DNA of 64,000 nucleotides, from the NCBI GenBank assembly GCA_963787675.1, contig CAWBDV010000010.1, positions 1-64,000 on the forward strand. The letters are read 5' to 3'. Below, in pieces: positions 53,294 to 62,112 of the stretch. Position 1 is the stretch's first letter; every line of letters begins with the position of its first letter. The notes under the pieces are model-generated. The model had not been told where the DNA came from. It did no database searches and worked only from the letters and a program-made list of their open reading frames with translations. The DNA is from JAJPKK01 sp963787675. GTDB taxonomy: Bacteria; Pseudomonadota; Alphaproteobacteria; Rhizobiales; Xanthobacteraceae. The position numbers and the translations under genes are program-made.

Positions 53294-54370
53294 ATGACGG
53301 CGACATGCTCTTCCGAGGCGCGGCGCGAAGCAGAACAGGTCGGCTCGTCGGCCGCAGACGTGGTTTCGCTGGACGAGAAGGTTGCGTTTCTCCGAGGAGG
53401 GCAGGCTTATTCGCCGGCCGTGCCTGATGTCGCGGTGCGCGAGACCCACATGTCCTGGGTGTTTCTCGCGGGGGATGAAGCCTACAAGCTGAAGAAGCCG
53501 GTTCGCTTTCCTTATCTCGATTTCTCTACACTCGCGCACCGCGAAGCGGCATGCCGCGCCGAACTTGCGCTCAACCGTCGGCTTGCGCCCGACGTCTACA
53601 AGAGCGTTGTGCCGCTGGTGCGGACCCGGCGGGGGCTTGCCGTCGGCGGCGCCGGCGAGGTGATCGAATGGCTCGTGGTGATGCGCCGGCTCGACGAGCG
53701 GGACACCCTTGAACACGCCTTGCTGACGAAGTCGCTCGCAACGTGGCAGCTCGATCGTTTGACCGCGACGTTGGTCGCCTTCTATCGGCGCGCCGCACCG
53801 GTCTTCGTGTCGCCGGCGATGCATCGGGTGAACTGGTCACGAAGCCTCGCCTACAACAAGCGTGTCCTCCTCGAGCCGCGTCTTGGAATGCCGGCGGGCC
53901 TCATCGCCTATGTCGATCGGGTGCAGCGCCGCTTCCTCGCGCAAGCGTGGGACTTGATCGCCGAGCGGGTGCGAGATCGCCACATCGTCGATGGCCATGG
54001 CGATCTCCGTCCTGAGCACATCTTTCTTGGCGACACGGTCAGGATCATCGATTGCCTGGAGTTCAACCGGCAGCTTCGGGCCGTCGATCCTTTCGACGAG
54101 ATTGCGTTTCTCTCGATCGAATGCGCGCGGCTCGGCGGCACCTGGGCCGGAAACTATGTCAAGCGCCGCGCGCTGCGCGGGCTGCCGGACGGGCTCAGCG
54201 AAGCGCTTTTCACGTTCTACCGCTGCCATCGCGCGACCTTGCGTGCGCGTCTTGCCATCGCCCATCTTCTCGAGGCGAAGCCATCGAAGCCGCAGAAATG
54301 GCCGCCGCTCGCGCGCACCTACCTGCGAATTGCGGCGATCGATGCGCGGCGGCTCGAGCGGGCGCTTTAG
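53294..54370 (+). CDS. Aminoglycoside-phosphotransferase-fold kinase
   Basis: 358 residues with the APH kinase core. The N-lobe has AYKLKKPVRFPYLDFST with the ATP Lys; the catalytic loop is IVDGHGDLRPEHIFLGD (HGD, with Arg-Pro replacing the usual Leu-Xaa-Pro) and IIDCLEFNRQLRAVDPFDEI carries the metal Asp. This is the N-terminal domain of the bifunctional APH/ATP-binding proteins, here without the C-terminal AAA domain. The substrate is unknown; it is not evidence of antibiotic resistance. Converges on the PRPP synthase gene, overlapping it by 4 bases. Confidence 0.8.
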   Translation: MTATCSSEARREAEQVGSSAADVVSLDEKVAFLRGGQAYSPAVPDVAVRETHMSWVFLAGDEAYKLKKPVRFPYLDFSTLAHREAACRAELALNRRLAPDVYKSVVPLVRTRRGLAVGGAGEVIEWLVVMRRLDERDTLEHALLTKSLATWQLDRLTATLVAFYRRAAPVFVSPAMHRVNWSRSLAYNKRVLLEPRLGMPAGLIAYVDRVQRRFLAQAWDLIAERVRDRHIVDGHGDLRPEHIFLGDTVRIIDCLEFNRQLRAVDPFDEIAFLSIECARLGGTWAGNYVKRRALRGLPDGLSEALFTFYRCHRATLRARLAIAHLLEAKPSKPQKWPPLARTYLRIAAIDARRLERAL

Positions 54371-55413
54371 AAAACGAAGAGGTCGGCGAGCGTACCGCCC
54401 TCGTGGAGACGCCGGATCGCCTCCGCTAGCAGAGGCCCCGCGGCGAGCGTGTCGATCTTATGGACGGCTGCGGTCGGGCCGAGGCGAAACGGCGGAACGG
54501 AATTGGTCACCGCGAAACGATCGATCGCCGGATCGGCGATGACGTCAGCGGCGCCCGCCATGAACAGGCCGTGGGTCACGAGCGCAATGACGCGGCGTGC
54601 GCCCGACTGCCGGGCCGCCCGCGCGGCGCGGAGCAGCGTGTTCCCCGTGCTGATCAAGTCGTCGATGATCAACGTGGTCGCGCCATCGACATCGCCGACG
54701 AAGAGATCGCCGGAAACGACGCCGGCGCTGCGGCGTTTGTCGGCAAAGCCCTTGCCGACCGGCCGGCCGATCGCGAGCTCCAAGGCCTCGCGAAACAACT
54801 CGGCGCGCTTGACGCCGCCGGGGTCGGGCGACACCACGCACAACTTCGCATCGCCCAAGGTCTTGGCGTAGTCGACGAACAATGGCGCGGCCGTCAGCGT
54901 CACGGTTTGGCAGCGGAACGCGTTTTCGAACGCCGTCGGATTGTGCACATCGAGCGTCACGATGGTGTCGGTGCCGACGGATTCAAATAGGCCGGCGACG
55001 TAACGCGTGGTGACGGGATCGTTGGGCTTGGTGCGCCGGTCCTTGCGCGCATAGCACAGGTACGGCACCACCGCGGTCACCCGCGCCGCGCCGGAATCCT
55101 TGAGCGCGCCGATGAAAAACAACAACCGGCACAGCTTGTCGTTGGCGCTCTCAGTCGGACCGCCGTGAAGGCTCGCGACGACGTAGACATCCGCATTGCG
55201 AACCGCCGTGAGCGGTCGCGTCTTGTGCTCGCCGTCCTCGAAGTCCCGCTCCTCATGGGCTGCAAGCGGCGTGCCCAAGGCATCTGCGATGGCCTTGCCG
55301 AGCTCAGCCGTGGATTGAAGCGCGAACAGCTGGAAGCCATCGACTTGGGCGGAACCTTGGGCGGAACGCGGATTGAGATTTGCCGCCGCAACAGCTCGCC
55401 GATCTGCACTCAT
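54367..55413 (-). CDS. Divergent ribose-phosphate pyrophosphokinase (PRPP synthase)
   Basis: 348 residues. It makes PRPP from ribose 5-phosphate and ATP. The family features are CYARKDRRTKPNDPVTTRYVA (ATP flag and regulatory region), VVSPDPGGVKRAELF and the PRPP loop TTLIIDDLISTGNTLLRAA. TLDVHNPTAFENAF replaces the usual DLHAxQIQGFF, so it is not the housekeeping type. I start at the ATG at 55413 after GGAGACTC. The partner upstream gene is a phosphoribosyltransferase, which would use its product. Unusual second copy, probably specialised. Confidence 0.82.
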   Translation of the reverse strand: MSADRRAVAAANLNPRSAQGSAQVDGFQLFALQSTAELGKAIADALGTPLAAHEERDFEDGEHKTRPLTAVRNADVYVVASLHGGPTESANDKLCRLLFFIGALKDSGAARVTAVVPYLCYARKDRRTKPNDPVTTRYVAGLFESVGTDTIVTLDVHNPTAFENAFRCQTVTLTAAPLFVDYAKTLGDAKLCVVSPDPGGVKRAELFREALELAIGRPVGKGFADKRRSAGVVSGDLFVGDVDGATTLIIDDLISTGNTLLRAARAARQSGARRVIALVTHGLFMAGAADVIADPAIDRFAVTNSVPPFRLGPTAAVHKIDTLAAGPLLAEAIRRLHEGGTLADLFVF

Positions 55414-55470
55414 CGGAGTCTCCAAACAGCGCACAGGTCGCCGCTTAAGATCGACCGTGATCTGCGGCGG

Positions 55471-56133
55471 TCAGAGGGCGCGGTCGGCCGCCACGGCCGG
55501 GAATTTCGCCAACAGCGCGATGACCTCTTCATCCGAGACTTGCCGAAAGTCGTAATAGTAGAGGCCGATCGCGCTGAAGAACGTGTGATCCTCGAGGCAG
55601 ACCACATCGTCGGCCTCGGCTCGCATTTCGGCAAGGCTGTCGGTGGGCGCGACCGGCACCGCGAGAACAAGTTTCGTCGGGTTGCGCATGCGCGTCGCAC
55701 GCAGCGCCGCCCGCGTGGTCGCGCCGGTCGCGATGCCGTCGTCGACGACGATGGCCACGCGGCCCGCGACGTCGACCCTCGCGCGATCGCCGAGGTAACG
55801 TTGGCGGCGCCGCGCGATCTCGGCAATCTCGCGATCGCACGTCGCCTTGAATTGCGTTTCGTCGATGCCGGCCATGCGGATGACCTCCTCGTTGCGCACG
55901 ATCAATGGCGAGGCGCCGTCGACGACGGCGCCCATGGCCAGTTCAGGCTGCCAGGGCACCCCGATCTTGCGCACCAGCACGAGGTCAAGCGGCGCACCGA
56001 GCACTTGGGCGACTTCGGCCGCGACCGGCACGCCGCCGCGCGGCAGCGCCAGGACCACCGGGTGCTGCTTCTTGTACCCGGTCAAGGCCCGGGCAAGCTT
56101 ATGTCCGGCGTCGCGCCGATCCTCGAAGGCCAT
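55471..56133 (-). CDS. Phosphoribosyltransferase-fold protein
   Basis: 220 residues with a type I PRTase fold: VVLALPRGGVPVAAEVAQVL, DLVLVRKIGVPWQPELAMGA and the PRPP loop VAIVVDDGIATGATTRAAL. Members of this group (annotated only as phosphoribosyltransferase) have no proven base acceptor. It lies 57 bases before the PRPP synthase start, in the same direction, so the product of one may be the substrate of the other. Similar pairs occur near stress and PHA genes in Rhizobiales; that is from memory. Confidence 0.82.
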   Translation of the reverse strand: MAFEDRRDAGHKLARALTGYKKQHPVVLALPRGGVPVAAEVAQVLGAPLDLVLVRKIGVPWQPELAMGAVVDGASPLIVRNEEVIRMAGIDETQFKATCDREIAEIARRRQRYLGDRARVDVAGRVAIVVDDGIATGATTRAALRATRMRNPTKLVLAVPVAPTDSLAEMRAEADDVVCLEDHTFFSAIGLYYYDFRQVSDEEVIALLAKFPAVAADRAL

Positions 56134-56425
56134 GAAGCTCTCGGTCGTAGATCGCCTTCATCTATGCAGCTTGCTCCAAGATTGAATTGATTGGGATCAA
56201 AATGCCTTGTGGAGATCGCTGGAACACCAGCTAACGCCATCAGGAGCCGAGGTTTTTGGAGGCGGCAGCCGCAGGCCGAAGGAATATCCGGAGTTCAGGA
56301 TTGGAGCGCTTCCAACTGTGCTCGGACCGGATCCGTGGGTTTGATTCTGATCAACGACAAATCGGTCGGCCGGCGCTGTTATTCCTCGGCACGTTTTAGG
56401 TGCTTTTCAGCAGAGGAGACCTACC
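56134..56425. other. Divergent promoter region, no gene seen
   Basis: This gap separates the leftward phosphoribosyltransferase from the rightward Hsp20 gene. No sigma-32 or EcfG consensus was found; a GGAAC near 56,219 has no matching CGTT. A short plus-strand frame (56191-56433) runs into the Hsp20 start and looks accidental. Confidence 0.35.
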
Positions 56426-56974
56426 ATGGCTGAAGCTGCCACCAAATTGGAAGTAAAGACCACCGAGAAGAAGCCCGCCGAGGGGCCTGTCGGCGCGGCG
56501 TTACCGACGGCTTGGCCGTTTGGACGGCTGCGGCGCGAGATGGATCGTCTGTTTGACGATTTCGAGTTGGGTTCGTGGCGCTCGCCGCTGCGCGCCTTGG
56601 CCGATGTCGAGCCGTTCTTTCGCGGCGAGGTCACTTGGGGCAAGGTTCCTGCCGTCGACGTCGCTGACACCGCCGCCGCCTACGAGATTACGGCCGAGTT
56701 GCCGGGGATGGACGAGAAGGACATCGAGGTCAAATTCGCGGACGGGACTTTGACCATCAAGGGCGAGAAGAAGGAAGAAAAGGAAGAGCGGAAGAAGGAC
56801 TACTATATGTCCGAACGGCGCTACGGCTCGTTCCAGCGCTCGTTCAACGTCCCTGATGGCGTCGAAGCGGACAAGATCGGCGCGACCTTCAAGAACGGCG
56901 TTCTGACCGTCACGCTGCCGAAGAGCCCCGAGGCGCAGAAGAAAGAAAAGAAGATCGAGGTCAAAAAGGCCTGA
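56426..56974 (+). CDS. Hsp20/alpha-crystallin small heat-shock protein
   Basis: 182 residues, an ATP-independent chaperone. The N-terminal arm (WPFGRLRREMDRLFDDFELG) is followed by the alpha-crystallin domain: VPAVDVADTAAAYEITAELP, GMDEKDIEVKFADGTLTIKG and the conserved GVLTVTLPKSPEA. The C-terminal IxI-like tail is EKKIEVKKA. It fits the HspC/IbpA-like class of free-living proteobacteria. GAGGAGACC precedes the ATG, and a hairpin follows. Confidence 0.93.
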   Translation: MAEAATKLEVKTTEKKPAEGPVGAALPTAWPFGRLRREMDRLFDDFELGSWRSPLRALADVEPFFRGEVTWGKVPAVDVADTAAAYEITAELPGMDEKDIEVKFADGTLTIKGEKKEEKEERKKDYYMSERRYGSFQRSFNVPDGVEADKIGATFKNGVLTVTLPKSPEAQKKEKKIEVKKA

Positions 56975-57034
56975 TCTCGCCACTGGCGAATGTCACGCCG
57001 GATAAAAGCAAAAGAAACGGACACGTCGCAGATT

Positions 57035-57054
57035 GCCCGGCCGATTGGCCGGGC
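57035..57054 (+). terminator. Hairpin terminator after hsp20
   Basis: GCCCGGCC-GATT-GGCCGGGC is a perfect 8-bp stem 60 bases after the stop, followed by ATTCTTTAG. The T run is weak but the position is right. Confidence 0.6.
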
Positions 57055-57086
57055 ATTCTTTAGTTTGCCGGCATTCTTCGCCGATC

Positions 57087-57632
57087 ATGAGTGCAAATGC
57101 GATGAAAACACTCGCGCTATCGAAGGTCTACCAGTTGCTCGAACCGGGGCCGGTCGTGTTGTTGACGACCGCGCGCGGCGGCCGCGCCAACGTCATGACC
57201 ATGTCATGGCATATGATGGTCGAGTTCGAGCCTCCCTTGGTTGCCTGCGTGGTCAGTGGTGCCAATCACAGCTTCGCCGCTCTGCGCGCGACTGGCGAGT
57301 GCGTCATCGCCGTTCCGGCGCGGAAACTGGCGCCGAAGGTCGTGAAAGTCGGCAACGCATCCGGCCGCGACATCGATAAATTCGCAGCCTTCGCCTTGAC
57401 GGCGTTGCCGGCGTCACGCGTTCAGGCGCCGCTCGTGGCCGAGTGCTTTGCCAACCTCGAATGCCGGGTGGCGGACGCGGGCATGGTGCGAAAATACAAT
57501 CTGTTCATTCTCGAGGTGCTCAAGGCCTGGATCGATCCGGCACAGAAAAATCCAAAGACCATCCATCACCACGGCTACGGCACTTTCGTCGTCGACGGCA
57601 GGACGATCACGCTCAAATCGAAAATGCGATAG
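57087..57632 (+). CDS. Flavin reductase-like FMN-binding protein
   Basis: 181 residues of the flavin reductase / DIM6-NTAB fold: GPVVLLTTARGGRANVMTMS, MVEFEPPLVACVVSGANHSF and the later FNLECRV-like FANLECRVADAGMVRKYNLF. Such proteins bind FMN and reduce it with NAD(P)H or serve as oxidoreductases of unknown substrate. The ATG at 57087 or at 57102 fits; the frame from 57033 lies in the terminator. It shares its direction with the following membrane protein gene. Confidence 0.83.
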   Translation: MSANAMKTLALSKVYQLLEPGPVVLLTTARGGRANVMTMSWHMMVEFEPPLVACVVSGANHSFAALRATGECVIAVPARKLAPKVVKVGNASGRDIDKFAAFALTALPASRVQAPLVAECFANLECRVADAGMVRKYNLFILEVLKAWIDPAQKNPKTIHHHGYGTFVVDGRTITLKSKMR

Positions 57633-57685
57633 GCCGCGTCCGCAGAAAGGAATACAAGGTACTCCGGTGAGATGGAGTTTGCCTC

Positions 57686-58264
57686 ATGACGCCGCCGCAC
57701 ATCGCCGCGTTGACCGAGAAAATTCGCGAGCTGGAGGCGGAACTCGATGCGGAGCTCGCGCAACGTCGCGCCGAGCTGCGTGTCGGTATGGAGCGAGGAA
57801 GGGCCTTTTTCGAAGAAGAGATTCTACGTCGGCACCGCGAGCTGAGAACGAAACTCTCGGCCTATATCCTAAACGCGCGGCCGCTGGTCATCATCACGGC
57901 GCCGGTTATCTATGCGATGATCGTACCATTCGTTTTGCTCGACCTGTTCGTCACGATCTATCAAGCCGTCTGCTTTCCCGTCTATGGTATCCCCAAGGTC
58001 GAGCGCCGCACCTATCTGGTATTTGATCGGCATCATTTGGCTTATTTGAACGCACTCGAGAAACTCAACTGCGCCTATTGCGCCTATGCCAACGGCTTGA
58101 TCGCCTATGTGCGCGAAATTGCCGGGCGCACCGAGCAATACTGGTGTCCGATCAAGCACGCCCGGCGAGTTATCGGAGCACACCCGCGCTACGTGACCTT
58201 CGAAGATTACGGTGACGCGGAGGCCTATCGGAACCGACTCGAGAAGATGCAATCCGAGCAGTGA
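57686..58264 (+). CDS. Membrane protein with N-terminal coiled coil and a conserved Cys region
   Basis: 192 residues. The N-terminal 60 residues are charged helix (ALTEKIRELEAELDAELAQR), likely a coiled coil. One or two membrane helices follow (LVIITAPVIYAMIVPFVLLD, LFVTIYQAVCFPVYGI). The C-terminal part has LEKLNCAYCAYANGLIAYVR and then EQYWCPIKHARRV, with CxxC and a third Cys, which I recognise as a recurring motif in proteins of unknown function. Three Cys and nearby His suggest a metal site at the membrane face. Confidence 0.65.
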   Translation: MTPPHIAALTEKIRELEAELDAELAQRRAELRVGMERGRAFFEEEILRRHRELRTKLSAYILNARPLVIITAPVIYAMIVPFVLLDLFVTIYQAVCFPVYGIPKVERRTYLVFDRHHLAYLNALEKLNCAYCAYANGLIAYVREIAGRTEQYWCPIKHARRVIGAHPRYVTFEDYGDAEAYRNRLEKMQSEQ

Positions 58265-58302
58265 TGGTTATTCGTTCATGAAATTACATTTCGATCGCTG
58301 TC

Positions 58303-59037
58303 ATGCCCGCTAAACCCATTCGCATTTATCTCGTTCGCCATGGTCAGTCGGAGGCGAACCTCGACAAGACCGTGAACGCGCGGCTGCCCGATCACCATGT
58401 CGCGCTATCGCCGGAAGGCGTGCGGCAGGCCGAAGCGGCGGGCAAATTTCTGGCGGGCGCGTTTACCGCGGGTACGCGGGTTCGCATTCTGTGCAGTCCC
58501 TATGTACGGGCGCGGCAGACCAGCGCGGCGATCGAGGCGGAGCTTACGCGCGCCGGATTTGCGTACGATACGCGCGAAGCGATCGAGCTGCGCGAACTGC
58601 AATTCGGGCTGTTCGACGGCATCGCAGACGAGGATTTGCCGCGACTTTTCCCGCGCGAATACGAGCACTATGAAAAGCACAAGCAGTTCGCCGGCGAATT
58701 CTTCGCGCCGATGCCGCTCGGCGAAAGTCGGTGCAACGTTGCTGACCGGGTCAAGGGCGTGTTCGGTACCATTTTGCGCGATGCCTCCGCCGATCGGCCA
58801 AATCCGATTGCCAGTTTCATTGTTGTGAGCCACGGCGTGACGATCCGCTGCTTCCGCATGCAGTGGATGCACTACTCGTGGGAATGGTACGAACGGGAGA
58901 GGAATCCCGACAACTGCTCGGTGCAGCTCATCGAAGGCATCGCCGGCGGCTATTCCGATCGGCTGGTGTTCGAAGGCTTTCGTCCGCCGGCGCCATCGAC
59001 GCAGACGAAACGCGAAGAGGGGCACGTCGGCGGATGA
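58303..59037 (+). CDS. Histidine phosphatase family protein
   Basis: 244 residues. The catalytic RHG is in IYLVRHGQSEANLDKTVNAR; the second Arg is in LCSPYVRARQTSAAIEAEL, Glu in LRELQFGLFDG and the second His in FIVVSHGVTIRCFRMQW. This is the phosphoglycerate-mutase-like branch, most like broad phosphatases. It may act on a phosphorylated small molecule. It is last before a repeat pair and converges with lldP. Confidence 0.85.
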   Translation: MPAKPIRIYLVRHGQSEANLDKTVNARLPDHHVALSPEGVRQAEAAGKFLAGAFTAGTRVRILCSPYVRARQTSAAIEAELTRAGFAYDTREAIELRELQFGLFDGIADEDLPRLFPREYEHYEKHKQFAGEFFAPMPLGESRCNVADRVKGVFGTILRDASADRPNPIASFIVVSHGVTIRCFRMQWMHYSWEWYERERNPDNCSVQLIEGIAGGYSDRLVFEGFRPPAPSTQTKREEGHVGG

Positions 59038-59072
59038 CGACGGTCTCGTCGCGGCGTGAGCCGCGGCGGACC

Positions 59073-59159
59073 GTAGCCCGGATGAGCGTAGCGACATCCG
59101 GGGTTTGCCGATCCGAGGGCGAAGCCGTTCCGGATGTCGCTTGCGCTCATCCGGGCTAC
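59073..59159. repeat. Pair of inverted REP units (BIME-like)
   Basis: GTAGCCCGGATGAGCG followed by TAGCGACATCCGG (59073-59102) is repeated inverted at 59130-59159 with one indel and one mismatch. The two arms can form a long hairpin between the converging phosphatase and lldP genes. This CCGGATGAGCG motif is a known kind of REP unit in Rhizobiales and enterobacteria. It probably ends both transcripts. Confidence 0.8.
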
Positions 59160-59175
59160 AAGCCTGGGCTTAGCG

Positions 59176-60843
59176 CTACTGCACGACCATGCCGGTGAGG
59201 AGATACGCCTGCAGCATCACCAATATGCCGACGAGACAGGCGAGCGCGATCGAGTGGCCGAACACGAAGCGCAGGATCGTGCCCTCGTGGCCGAACCAGT
59301 TGGTCGCGGTCGAGGCGACCACGATTGACTGCGCGTCGATCATCTTGCCCATCACGCCGCCTGAGGAATTCGCAGCGCTCATCAGGATCGGCGACAGGCC
59401 GAGCTGCTGCGACGTGATCTTCTGCAGATTGCCAAACAGGATGTTGGAGGCGGTGTCGGAGCCCGTGAGCGCGACGCCGAGCCAGCCCAGCAGCGTGCCG
59501 AAGAAGGGATAGAACACGCCCGCGCCCGCGAAGGCGAGGCCAAGCGTCGCGTCGATGCCCGAGAGCCGCGTGAGGGTGCCGATTGCCAGCATCGCCGCAA
59601 TCGTGATCAGCGAGTAGGCGCAGACCTTGATGGTGCGGCCATAGGCGGTCACGAGCCGCGCCGGCGAGAAGCCCATCAGCACGCCGGAGATGATGGCGGC
59701 AATCAACATTCCGGTTCCGGTATAGGACAGCCAGGTGAATGAGAACACCGCGCCTTCGCGGGTCGGTGCCGTCACGACCGGCGGTACCTTGTTGATCTGA
59801 TTGTGCAGGTCGGGAACCGCATAGCTCCACACCGCCCACTTGTTCACCGGCACCTTGAACCAGTCGGTGCCCCAGATGAGCAGAACGGCGCACACGATGA
59901 TCCACGGCAGCAGCGCCATCCACACCTGCGCGCGGTCAGGCTGCGCCGTCGCGGCGGGAGCAGGCGCGGGCGCGGCTTCGGCAGCAACGGCGGAATCGTC
60001 GCGCGTGCGCAGCTTCGGCGACAGCCATAGCTCCTTGGGTTGCCAGATTTGTAGGAAGCCGATGAGGCATGCCATCGAAATCAGCGAGGCGCCGATGTCG
60101 ACGATCCACGGATTGACGTAGTTCGAGATCAGAAACTGCGGCACGGCAAATGAAACGCCGCAGACCAGGATCGCCGGCCACACCTGGCGCATGCCGCGCC
60201 ATCCGGCAAAGGTCCAGATCAGCCAGAACGGCACGATCAGCGAGAAGAACGGCAGCTGCCGGCCGACCATCGCGCCGAGCAGAAACGGGTCGAGGCCGGT
60301 GACGTTCGCAAGCCCCTGGATCGGCGTGCCGAGTGCGCCGTAAGCAACTGGCGCGGTGTTGGCGATGAGCGACAAGCCAGAGGCTGCGAGCGGCGAGAAG
60401 CCAAGCCCGATCAGGATTGCGCCCGTCACCGCGACCGGCGTGCCGAAGCCCGACGCGCCTTCAAAGAACGCGCCGAAGGAGAAGGCGATCAGGAGAAGCT
60501 GGAGACGGCGGTCGGCGGTGACGCCGCCGATGGTCGACTGCAAGATCTTGAACGAGCCCTTTTCCACCGTCAGCCGGTAGAGAAAGATCACGTTCAGTAC
60601 GATCCAGCCGATCGGGAAAAAGCCGGTCACGGCGCCGAGCACGGTCGCGCGCAACGACATGCCTGCGGGCATGGTGAAGATGAAGATCGCGACGGCGTTG
60701 GCGACGATGAGCGCGATGATCGCCGCGATGTGCGCTTTGACCTTGTTGGACGCGATCAGAACAAGGAGCGTGACGACCGGTAACGCCGCTGCCACCGTCG
60801 ACAAGACCGCGTTGCCGAACGGATCATAGACCTGGTTCCACAT
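59176..60843 (-). CDS. lldP: L-lactate permease (LctP/LldP family)
   Basis: 555 residues with about 13 membrane helices: AVLSTVAAALPVVTLLVLIA, then FPIGWIVLNVIFLYRLTVEK and FGAFFEGASGFGTPVAVTGA, with the family GALGTPIQGLANVTGLD loop and the C-terminal ANSSGGVMGKMIDAQSIVVA. It imports lactate or glycolate with protons. A polar Ala-rich insertion (AAEAAPAPAPAATA) lies near residue 290, as in many LctP. GGGAGGAAAGC precedes the ATG. No lactate dehydrogenase gene is near. Confidence 0.93.
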   Translation of the reverse strand: MWNQVYDPFGNAVLSTVAAALPVVTLLVLIASNKVKAHIAAIIALIVANAVAIFIFTMPAGMSLRATVLGAVTGFFPIGWIVLNVIFLYRLTVEKGSFKILQSTIGGVTADRRLQLLLIAFSFGAFFEGASGFGTPVAVTGAILIGLGFSPLAASGLSLIANTAPVAYGALGTPIQGLANVTGLDPFLLGAMVGRQLPFFSLIVPFWLIWTFAGWRGMRQVWPAILVCGVSFAVPQFLISNYVNPWIVDIGASLISMACLIGFLQIWQPKELWLSPKLRTRDDSAVAAEAAPAPAPAATAQPDRAQVWMALLPWIIVCAVLLIWGTDWFKVPVNKWAVWSYAVPDLHNQINKVPPVVTAPTREGAVFSFTWLSYTGTGMLIAAIISGVLMGFSPARLVTAYGRTIKVCAYSLITIAAMLAIGTLTRLSGIDATLGLAFAGAGVFYPFFGTLLGWLGVALTGSDTASNILFGNLQKITSQQLGLSPILMSAANSSGGVMGKMIDAQSIVVASTATNWFGHEGTILRFVFGHSIALACLVGILVMLQAYLLTGMVVQ

Positions 60844-61089
60844 GCTTTCCTCCCGGCGAATTTATGTCGTTGACTGCGCGTGCCAGCGCCGCGCTTGTAG
60901 CCGGGAATAAGTGCGATTGCACTTTCTTGCAAGCTATACCGGCAGTTATTGGCAGTTTTCCGGTCTGCATGCCGGCGTCCCAGCATAAGTGGGACGCTGC
61001 CCGGAGTTCGAGCAGGCGTCGTAGTTGCAGCGCGGAATCAACCGCACTCTTTGAAATGGGGGAGCGCGAAGTCGATAACGCTTCTGCTG
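60844..61089. other. Gap between lldP and the MetE-like gene, no gene seen
   Basis: About 246 bases downstream of the three-gene operon and upstream of lldP. No hairpin or promoter consensus stood out; plus-strand frames here have no conserved content. Confidence 0.3.
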
Positions 61090-62109
61090 TTACGCAAACC
61101 GCTGGCGGGCGAGGGCGGCGCCGGCACCGAGAGCGGCGAGCTTCGCCTCGGCGATATCGCGGCGCATCGGCGCCATGCCACAATTGGTGCAGGCAATGAT
61201 GCGTTCGCGCGGCACGTAGCGCAGCGCCTGGCCGATCACGGCGGCGACGTCCTCGGCCGTCTCCACCTCATCGCTCGCGACATCGATCACGCCGAGCAGC
61301 ACGTCCTTGCCGTTGAGCAGCCCGAGCATCTCCAACGGCACTTTGGAATTCCGGCATTCGAGCGAGACCTGATCGATCCGGCTTCTGGCGAGGGCCGGGA
61401 AGATTTCCTCGTACTGCCGCCACGCTGACCCGAGCGTTGCTTTCCAGTCGACGTTCGCCTTGATGCCGTAGCCGTAACAAATATGGACCGCGGTGGTGCA
61501 AGTGAGGCCAGCGATGGCGCGGTGCAGCGCCTCGATGCCCCAGGATTTGACCTCGTCCATGTAGACGTTGAAAGCGGGCTCGTCGAACTGGATGACATCA
61601 ACGCCATCTTCGGCGAGCGCGCGCGCTTCCGCGTTGAGCACGTCCGCGAACGCGAACGCCATCTTGATGCGGTCGCCGTAATGGGCGTCCGCGATCGTGT
61701 CGATGATCGTCATCGGCCCGGGCATGGTGATTTTGAGCTTCTTGCGCGTGTGGGCGCGCGCAAGCCGCGCTTCCTGCGCATGCACGCGTCCGCGCGGCCG
61801 CAGCGGCCCGGTCACGGTCGGCACCATCGCCTTGTAACGGTCGTTGCGGATTCCCATCTCGACGCGCTTCGCGAAATCGATTCCGTCGACCATTTCGAGA
61901 AAGCCATGGACGAAATGCTGCCGCGACTGTTCGCCGTCGGTCACGATGTCGATGCCAGCGTCTTCCTGCAGCTTGATCGCGAGGAGCGTAGCGTCGCGCT
62001 TGCCTGCCGTGAGTTCAGCGCCGGCGAGCCGCCACGCCGGCCACAGCTTGTCCGGTTCAGCGAGCCATGCGGGTTTCGGCAAACTGCCTGCGATGCTGGT
62101 CGGAAACAT
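61090..62109 (-). CDS. Core-MetE-like methionine synthase (cobalamin-independent family)
   Basis: 339 residues, only the C-terminal catalytic barrel of MetE. Seen are the opening FPTSIAGSLPKPAWLAEPDK, IVTDGEQSRQHFVHGFLEMV, DVIQFDEPAFNVYMDEVKSW, the zinc ligands His and Cys in AVHICYGYG and Cys in IIACTNCGMAPM. Core-MetE proteins take the methyl group from a corrinoid or other donor, not from methyltetrahydrofolate polyglutamate. The gene is 3 bases after the FAD monooxygenase, so its methyl donor may come from that operon; this is inference. Confidence 0.82.
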   Translation of the reverse strand: MFPTSIAGSLPKPAWLAEPDKLWPAWRLAGAELTAGKRDATLLAIKLQEDAGIDIVTDGEQSRQHFVHGFLEMVDGIDFAKRVEMGIRNDRYKAMVPTVTGPLRPRGRVHAQEARLARAHTRKKLKITMPGPMTIIDTIADAHYGDRIKMAFAFADVLNAEARALAEDGVDVIQFDEPAFNVYMDEVKSWGIEALHRAIAGLTCTTAVHICYGYGIKANVDWKATLGSAWRQYEEIFPALARSRIDQVSLECRNSKVPLEMLGLLNGKDVLLGVIDVASDEVETAEDVAAVIGQALRYVPRERIIACTNCGMAPMRRDIAEAKLAALGAGAALARQRFA

Positions 62110-62112
62110 GGT

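Noticed and set aside
53294..54370. Aminoglycoside resistance gene
   Set aside because: The kinase fold is the APH superfamily, but the sequence matches the general phosphotransferase branch and the context is stress metabolism; resistance cannot be inferred.
54460..56190. Long plus-strand ORFs opposite the PRPP synthase and phosphoribosyltransferase genes
   Set aside because: Antisense shadows of high-GC genes; no conserved motifs or ribosome sites.
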